DNA of 64,000 nt, taken from assembly GCF_030272615.1 (NCBI RefSeq), contig NC_081413.1, positions 449,106,538 to 449,170,537 of the forward strand, written 5' to 3'. Shown piece by piece: positions 58,126-64,000 of the stretch. The translations under genes and the position numbers were made by a program. The stretch is from Cryptomeria japonica (lineage: Eukaryota > Streptophyta > Pinopsida > Cupressales > Cupressaceae). Within the stretch, counting starts at the first letter, position 1; every line of letters starts with the position of its first letter. Below the pieces are notes generated by a model. The model had not been told where the DNA came from. It did no database searches and saw only the letters and a list, made by a program, of their open reading frames with translations.

Positions 58126-58963
58126 TATTAGGAAACTTACAGATACTGAGAGGTGGGGGTGAATCAGTATCTAACCGGTAATTAGATTTTCTCAACTTGA
58201 AACATGCAGAACATAATGTAACAGTGTACCGGTATTCAATAAATAATGCAATAAACAGAAATAAAAGAAACCACATGAAAATCACACCATAACACAATGA
58301 TTTAATGAGGAAACCTAGTGTGGTAAAAACCTCAGTGGGATTTGTAACCCACAATATTCACTAACTGACCAATAAGGGAATATTACTTACAATAGGGGCA
58401 TGCACATGCAAGAAGGCCAACTGCCTAGAGCTCACTGCTCAAATGGGAAGTCTCACTGACTTACAATGTGGATTATACGAATCCAATAACTTGTATTGTT
58501 TTACAATAGCATCTTCAATGCCAGATTCAGTACCGGTTCCTGCTCTGTTCTTTACATATACCTCTTAACCTATATTTTGCATAATAGGTATGCTTAATCT
58601 TTTCTCCTTACTTTTTCACTTACATCGCATCCTTACAAAATGTCTATAATGATCTCTTTTATATATAAGAGTCATTTTACAATGATATCAAGTCAGATTA
58701 CAAAGTTTTTCAAATAATAAACAAAATATAATATATCAAAAATCTTGTCGGCCTTTGTGCCGGTATACTTCCTTTCTCTGTGCCGATGTCAATGTCTTGA
58801 GTGCTACTGTAGAGTGTGTTATGTTGATGTCGGTGTAATGCCTTGCCGATGTAATGCCTTGCCAGTGGAATGCCTTGCCAGTGCCATAGGATTGTAAGGT
58901 TGCCATCAATGACAAAACCTTCAATCACATACAATGTCTCCTTGGAGTGTGCATATGCCAACA
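58126..58963 (-). repeat. 3' LTR of pol-less copia copy 2 (838 bp)
   Basis: On the plus strand it starts TATTAGGAAACTT (TG changed to TA) and ends TATGCCAACA. The hairpin at 58141-58172 is perfect. A tandem GATGTAATGCCTTGCC repeat of three to four units lies at 58828-58885. Confidence 0.85.
58141..58172 (-). promoter_or_regulatory. LTR-end hairpin with G-run loop
   Basis: 9-bp arms AGATACTGA (58141-58149) and TCAGTATCT (58164-58172) flank GAGGTGGGGGTGAA. Confidence 0.75.
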
Positions 58964-59119
58964 ATCTTCCCCTTTGGCATTGATGGCAACACTTGTGAGA
59001 AATTTCAAAAGTGTATCCAAAAATGTGAAGTCCAAAAATGTTTCCAAAAATGTGTGCTCCCCCTGAGCATATGATTCCTATTATATTTGAATTTTCTCAT
59101 ACCACTACTCCCCCTTTGG
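58964..59119 (-). promoter_or_regulatory. polypurine tract plus two upstream purine tracts, copy 2
   Basis: Minus-strand tracts lie at 58964-58980 (CAAAGGGGAAGAT, next to the LTR), 59054-59068 (CTCAGGGGGAGC) and 59104-59119 (CAAAGGGGGAGTAG), matching copy 1 in order. Confidence 0.65.
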
Positions 59120-59163
59120 CATCAATGACAAAGGTTGTCAAGATGTCAGTAGAGTTTGTAGTT

Positions 59164-62100
59164 TTAACCTTGTAATTGGGTAGTTACAATTTGAAAGAGA
59201 TCCACCAAAATCAAGTTTATACTCTCCATAAAAATTTTACTATCTCTTATTGTTGTCTCTGTCCTTTTAGTTGTACCAGTGAGACGCTGCAAATGCTCTA
59301 CCGGTGTTTTTTGTCCCTGTATTAGTGCCTCGGATATTTCCTTCTGTAATGATGCTAGATAGTCCAATCTTGGAGTCAGTTTTAATCTTAGATGCTTTTC
59401 CTTATTCACTATTCTCTCCTTTTCTCTATCTAATTTAATTAATTCTTCCTCAAAATTTGTTATCTTCCCCTCAAAAATTGATAATGTATCAGGTGAGTTA
59501 ACAAAATTACTAGCAAGCTTATTGATTTCATCCTGTACCTTGCTTATTTTCTTATCAATATCTACAGTCAAAAAGTTTGTCTTACAGGTGTCTTTGTATA
59601 GATTTTTGTACTCTTTCAATATGTTACATAGTTCTGGTAGAAGTGTGTCAAAATCTCTGGTACACTTCTTTATCTACTCATCAAAGAATCTTTGCTTTTC
59701 AATTTACAATTTATCCTTCAATGCCTCTTCCTTTATTTTCTCAATGTTTTATGTGATATATTTACACAAGGTATCAAGTTGTCCTAAAGAATCTTTATTG
59801 TCTATATTACAGTTAGGAGCAATTACCTTCAAAATTGGTATGGTGTCATCTATTGCCTTATAAGCTTGTGAGTTGCAATCTGTTATCTTTTTAATTGAAT
59901 CTAATAGTACTTCAGTCACATTAGTTGATTTTTAGCCTATTGATGAGGAACCTATATTCAGAGTACCACTGGTGGAAGTAACCAAACTTGCACTGACCTC
60001 TGATAGGTCTGTTTGTGTCTGTATTTCTTTAAGCAATGGTTTGTGTGCTTCTCCAATTGCCAGTGGGATTGTTTCCTTATGAACTTGTTCCTGTTGCTAT
60101 TCCTGTTTCGGAGCCTTTTGCTTTGTTTGTTTCTCTATTTGTTGCATTGTCTCAGTCTGAGTATGAGTTTCTACCTATTGCTCTTTGACATCTATCGGTT
60201 TCTCCTGTGTGTTTTTAGTTTGCTCATCTACTAGAGGCTAACTAGCCATGTCAGTCTTATCAGGTGTATCTTTGTCTACCACAATGTTGATCTTTTGAGT
60301 ATCAACATCCACTGTATATAAGACTTCAGGATTAGGATTAACATCCTCTACATCCATACTTTCAACTACCAGTTGATCTTTTGTAGCTGTTGATATTACC
60401 GATGGAGTAATCAAAGGAGGTGGGGGTAAGATGCCTTTAACCTTGATACTAGGTGGTCCACCAACTTTACCTTTACCCTTGTCTCTTTCCTTCTGATAAA
60501 CCTTTATAGGTTTTTGGCTCATGTATTCTTCTTGTTTTTATTATTCCACTAAGAAAATGTTCCATGCATTTTCTATCTCCTCAGTCACCTCATTAACCCT
60601 TCCAACCATTAAAGCAATGTGCTTGTGTGCAGTAGAAAATATTGACCGGTTAGCTTCAGCAATTAAGTCATCAATTTCTTTGGGTGAGTTTACTGGGTAT
60701 ACAGCAAGTAGCTTTTCTATATTTATTTTCTTGTCAAGTTCTATTACTGCTTGTCTCCTTGCTTCCAATCTTTTAAAAAGTTCATCTAGTACTTCATCTA
60801 CTACTTCCATCAAAAATTTCTTATACATATCCATATGTAATATAACACTATTTTCTACTTGTTCTTTTTCATCAGCTATCAGAGTGTCATATAGTTTCTC
60901 TATATTCTTCAATTTCCCTTCCTCTGTAATTTCATTCAACAGTATGTCAAGAGGAGCCAAGTCCTTATTTGTCCTCTTCTTCTTCTTGGGTGTCAGTTTC
61001 TTCTTCTTTGGTGTAGCCTTTCTTACCAGAGATCTCACTGCTTGTTGTTTTTGTCTTGTCCTCCTAGGTGAGGGTGTGGTTGCCGGTGAGGGATCTCTTT
61101 TCCTTATAACTATCTTGAAAGTTGCAGGCATGTCATTCTCTGAAGATGTGCCTATCGGTGATAGGTGAGTTTCAGGTTGTGGAGCTGCTAACTCATCCTC
61201 TGTTATACCAATTTGTTTCATTACTTTTTCTTTGATTTCCTTTGCTTTCTTGGAACCTCTTCTCACAACTGCCTCAACCTTTTTCACTCTTTTATGAGAT
61301 TGTATTTGGCTTTCAATAGTTTCTACACTACCAAATACTTCTTCCTTACGTTCTTTAGGGGCTTCCAGAAATGCTTTAGCATATGTTTCAATTATATGAT
61401 CATCTATTTCATAGCCCATCTCTATTACCTAGATTGTCCTAGGGATCACTGCTTCCATCCAGATCTCATCCTTTTTTATTACAAAGCATATTTCATCCTT
61501 ATATTTGTCAACAATCTTTTGTGATAATCTGATTCTTTTCTTCATTTTGGTCTTAAGTTCTTGAAAGAAATCATGGATATTGTTTTCTTTATCTTCTCCC
61601 ATATTATTGAATAGTTCAGTTAGTTGTTTACCTACCGGTATATCATATCCAAGTTATTTGTAGCCTATACCAGGAACTTGTTTGGTTATATGTAGCATTA
61701 GACATACTAGCAGATTTCCAAACCTGAAAGTTCCTTTCTTTGTCCTTCTTAATCTTTCCTAAGTTGTCAATTAATTCATCCTTCAACCACTCACATATAT
61801 CAATCTTTGCATTATATGTGAGCATGTCATAAGCACTCTTAATGCACAGACTTGACACTGAATTGAGTTTGTTTGCATGAGTTGCCTTATATCCTAATAT
61901 CATGCTGATAAATATTACATTAGTATCTTTTACATCATTTACTCTTAAGGACCTTTTATCAGATGTGGCACCAGTTAGGTTCATAACTAGGTAATTGGAA
62001 ACTTTCTTGGTTTTGTCTGGCCTTTTACCAGTGATTAGTAACCCTGTGACAGCTTTCACAGCTTCCTTGGTAATTTTGTGAATTGCATCTAACCAAAAAA

Positions 62101-62467
62101 ATTCACCATGTACCCTGCTTAGGACTATCCTAATCACATCCTTCGGGAATTCAGGAATGCTAGGGATCTTTGTAAATCCTAGGGTTTCAATGATCTTATG
62201 TTCATCTTTTACATTGCCAGATTCATTACATATGATAGATTTAAACATGGTTTTAATCTCTTCATCCCCTAGTTCCTCAATGTTGCAGTGAATGTAAATT
62301 CTGGGGTCTTCAGCATAAACAACTCCTTTAGGGATTTGAGAAAAAGAAACTAAAGTATCATCTTTCTTTGCTACCTTGGGAACTAATTGAAATGCGGGCC
62401 TAGGTCTTTTTACAACTTCAACAACAGTAGGGTTCACTATATATTCAAGTGCAGAGGTGGATGCCAT
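59164..62467 (-). pseudogene. long unknown ORF of pol-less copia element, copy 2 (about 1100 codons)
   Basis: ATG 62467 opens MASTSALEYIVNPTVVEVV. The first 274 codons run to 61643, where a one-base shift near 61725 (KERNFQVW against KKGTFRFG in copy 1) changes frame. The reading then continues through RLSQKIVDKYKDEICFV, MGYEIDDHIIETYAKAFLEA (61419), a strongly basic segment with PKKKKLTPKKKKRTNKD (possible nuclear localisation signal, near 60985-61020), FLMEVVDEVLDELFKRLEAR, a Pro-rich part (60522-60240), and a C-terminal coiled coil (LDSIKKITDCNSQAYKAIDD, then 59619-59164) to a stop at 59164. No known enzyme motif is seen. The neighbour upstream is the zinc-knuckle frame, 300 bases away. 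Confidence 0.7.
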
Positions 62468-62771
62468 GATAGAATACCTTTTACTACCTTCAGGATGGAT
62501 GATTGCTTGAAGTATTCTTCCCTATTGCTCGAAATGCCTTAGCTCGAAATCTTCACGTTCTTCGTAGGTTTTAAATCTTGGTGAAATGAAATGGAGCCAA
62601 AACCTCAAATTTATAGTGTTAGTTTTCCATCTACCACATTAAATGCATGTCGATTAAGTATTCACTTAACATTGTCTGCCGGTAATAAAGTAATTTCAAA
62701 CTTCTCATCTCTAAGCGAGGGAATAATAGCACATGTGTCATTAGATCACCAAACCCTCAAGGAAACTTTCT

Positions 62772-63951
62772 TCAATTTGATGAAGAACTTCCTGCCGGTG
62801 GAGCATCACTCCGTCCCACTAGTGAAGCATCACTCTGTCCTACTAGTGAAGCGTTGACTGGTTCTACCGGTGGAGGAGTATTCCCAATATTTAGATCAGC
62901 TTTTCTAATCCATTGTTTTGAGAATTCTTGCTTAACCTCTTCAGCCTTTTCTTTACCTTTCAAGCTAGAACTTTTTTTTGTCTACTGGTGATCCTTTACT
63001 TCTACAGAATTTTGCAATATCCCCAATCTTGTTACATGCATAACAAGTTACATTATTCTTCTGAATATCTTTCCCATAACCTATGCTGGTTTGTGTTCTG
63101 CATTGATTAGATAAATGTCCAAATCTTCCACAAACATAACATCTCACATTCATTCTTCAATTCTCAGAATTGTGACCAACTTTGTTGCATTTAGAACATT
63201 GATTGATGGGTGTGTTGATATTCTAATAATTTCTAGATCTATATTCATTTGCTTTATGACCATACTTATTACAGTTAAAGCATTTTCCATTGAATTTATA
63301 GGCATTAGGTTGCCTTACTGATTTGTTGTGATCCTATGTGTTTGCAGTACCGGAGCTTTCACCAACTTCAAAGCCAATTCCAAAAGTGTCACCTTTAGGT
63401 TTTTGATTCTTCAGCAAGGTACCAAGTTCCTCTAAGCTTTTCTTGAATTTCTCTTTATGTTGATTTGTAGTTTCTAGTTCTCTTTCTAAGACTTTTTTTT
63501 GTCTCATCAGTTCTTTTGAGTCATTCTGAGTGTGCATCAGATCTGTCTTTAATAGATCATTTTCATAGCTAAGTCTTGTGTTCTCATTTGCTGCATCACT
63601 TAGTCTTCTAGTCAATTCTTCTTCATTCTTCTTCCTATCTTCAATCTCTTTACAAAATCTCATAGTCATATCCTGCATCTCATTCTTTGTAGTTATGTTC
63701 TCCAGTTTCAGCTTACTTAACATATCATTAAGTGATTCCTTTTCATCATTCTCATTTTGCATCTTTTCACAAAGTTCTCTTCTCTAATTTCTTGCAATAG
63801 TAAGATTCTCTTGAAGTGCCTGAATGATATCCTGAGCTGCTTTTAGATCATCTTCTAGTTTGATATTTTTCAATTTTTCTGCATCATAGTCTGAGAGAGT
63901 TGCTTCATCAGATATTCCATCTTTACTAGTGTCAAGATCTTCCTCAAGCAT
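62772..63951 (-). pseudogene. gag-like frame: coiled coil and four tandem zinc-knuckle motifs
   Basis: From ATG 63951 (MLEEDLDTSKDG) the frame encodes a long coiled coil (interrupted by a stop near 63787) up to about 63360. Four knuckles follow: CFNCNKYGHKANEY (last Cys changed), CSKCNKVGHNSEN* (last Cys is a stop), CYVCGRFGHLSNQC (intact) and CYACNKIGDIAKFC (His changed to Asp). It ends with a WIRKADL motif and a short repeat (ASLVGQSDASLVGRSDA) at 62840-62772. This matches the part of the copia gag at 3966-5420 that lies after the capsid, but no UBN2 capsid domain precedes it: the primer-site remnant is only about 25 bases upstream of the ATG. Confidence 0.7.
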
Positions 63952-63975
63952 TTAGGCTTCTGAAAATTGAGGACC

Positions 63976-64000
63976 AAGCTCTAATACTGAGAGGGGGGGT
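63976..64000 (-). promoter_or_regulatory. primer-site remnant fused to the 5' LTR hairpin arm
   Basis: On the minus strand the hairpin arm CTCTCAGTAT runs straight into TAGAGCTTGGTCC. In an intact element about 20 LTR bases and the TTGG of the primer site should lie between. The window ends inside the G-run of the hairpin. Confidence 0.55.

Larger units (their letters stand above)
58126..64000 (-). mobile_element. pol-less copia-type element (copy 2): 3' LTR, unknown ORF, zinc-knuckle gag, 5' edge
   Basis: In minus-strand order the element has a 5' LTR edge (about 63983 and beyond), primer-site remnant, a coiled-coil and zinc-knuckle gag-like frame (63951-62772), the long unknown frame (62467-59164), purine tracts and the 3' LTR (58963-58126). 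No pol domain fits between the two frames or after them. It is inserted into the N-terminal part of the same frame in copy 1; TATAC (58121-58125) is one expected target duplication copy. Only the 5' LTR body lies outside the window. Confidence 0.85.

Noticed and set aside
53945-64000. Integrated plant pararetrovirus
   Set aside because: No movement-protein, coat-protein or RT motif; LTRs, purine tracts and target sites identify an LTR retroelement.

Overview
The window looks like a gene-poor, AT-rich stretch of a large seed-plant nuclear genome. A conifer or other gymnosperm is plausible but cannot be proven from sequence alone. No conventional host gene is recognised. Almost everything is LTR retrotransposons at different stages of decay, plus one plant L1-type LINE and one TIR-bearing DNA element. 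Most elements lie on the minus strand, so their 5' ends are at the higher coordinates.

Layout. 1-3203: 5' part (LTR, PBS, gag, start of protease) of a minus-strand Ty3/gypsy element. It sits inside a plus-strand copia-type LTR (3204-3665), which itself sits inside the protease gene of a minus-strand Ty1/copia element (3666-8528). That copia element has a 2.3-kb LTR containing about ten ~72-bp repeats. 8529-10850: decayed plus-strand gypsy-like protease region interrupted by a solo copia-type LTR (9523-10551). 12361-22598: a complete LTR element with both LTRs, 5-bp target duplication ATATC, PBS and polypurine tract, but no pol. It carries only a ~950-codon Pro/Ser/Gln-rich frame broken by one in-frame stop. 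23480-25280: decayed unknown coding sequence. 25621-30000: decayed LINE with a DUF4283-like ORF1, endonuclease, RT and RNase H. 31608-36967: a second, 5'-truncated member of the same pol-less family.

36968-48351 is a tandem LTR/internal/LTR/internal/LTR/internal array of a small pol-less element (LTR ~1.5 kb, internal ~1.9 kb). One LTR is interrupted by a 1153-bp element with 30-bp terminal inverted repeats; the empty site is visible in a sister LTR. 48352-64000 is a nest: a chromovirus-like gypsy element inserted in the PBS of the third array unit; a copia-type pol-less element (53945-58125) inserted in its gag; and a sister copy of that element (58126-64000, continuing past the window) inserted in the first copy.

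The most notable content is three unrelated-looking pol-less LTR families, each carrying its own long reading frame of unknown function, and each present in two or more copies that align along the frame. These could mobilise only by using the pol of relatives such as the gypsy and copia elements around them. That is an inference; the sequence shows only the structure and the conserved frames.
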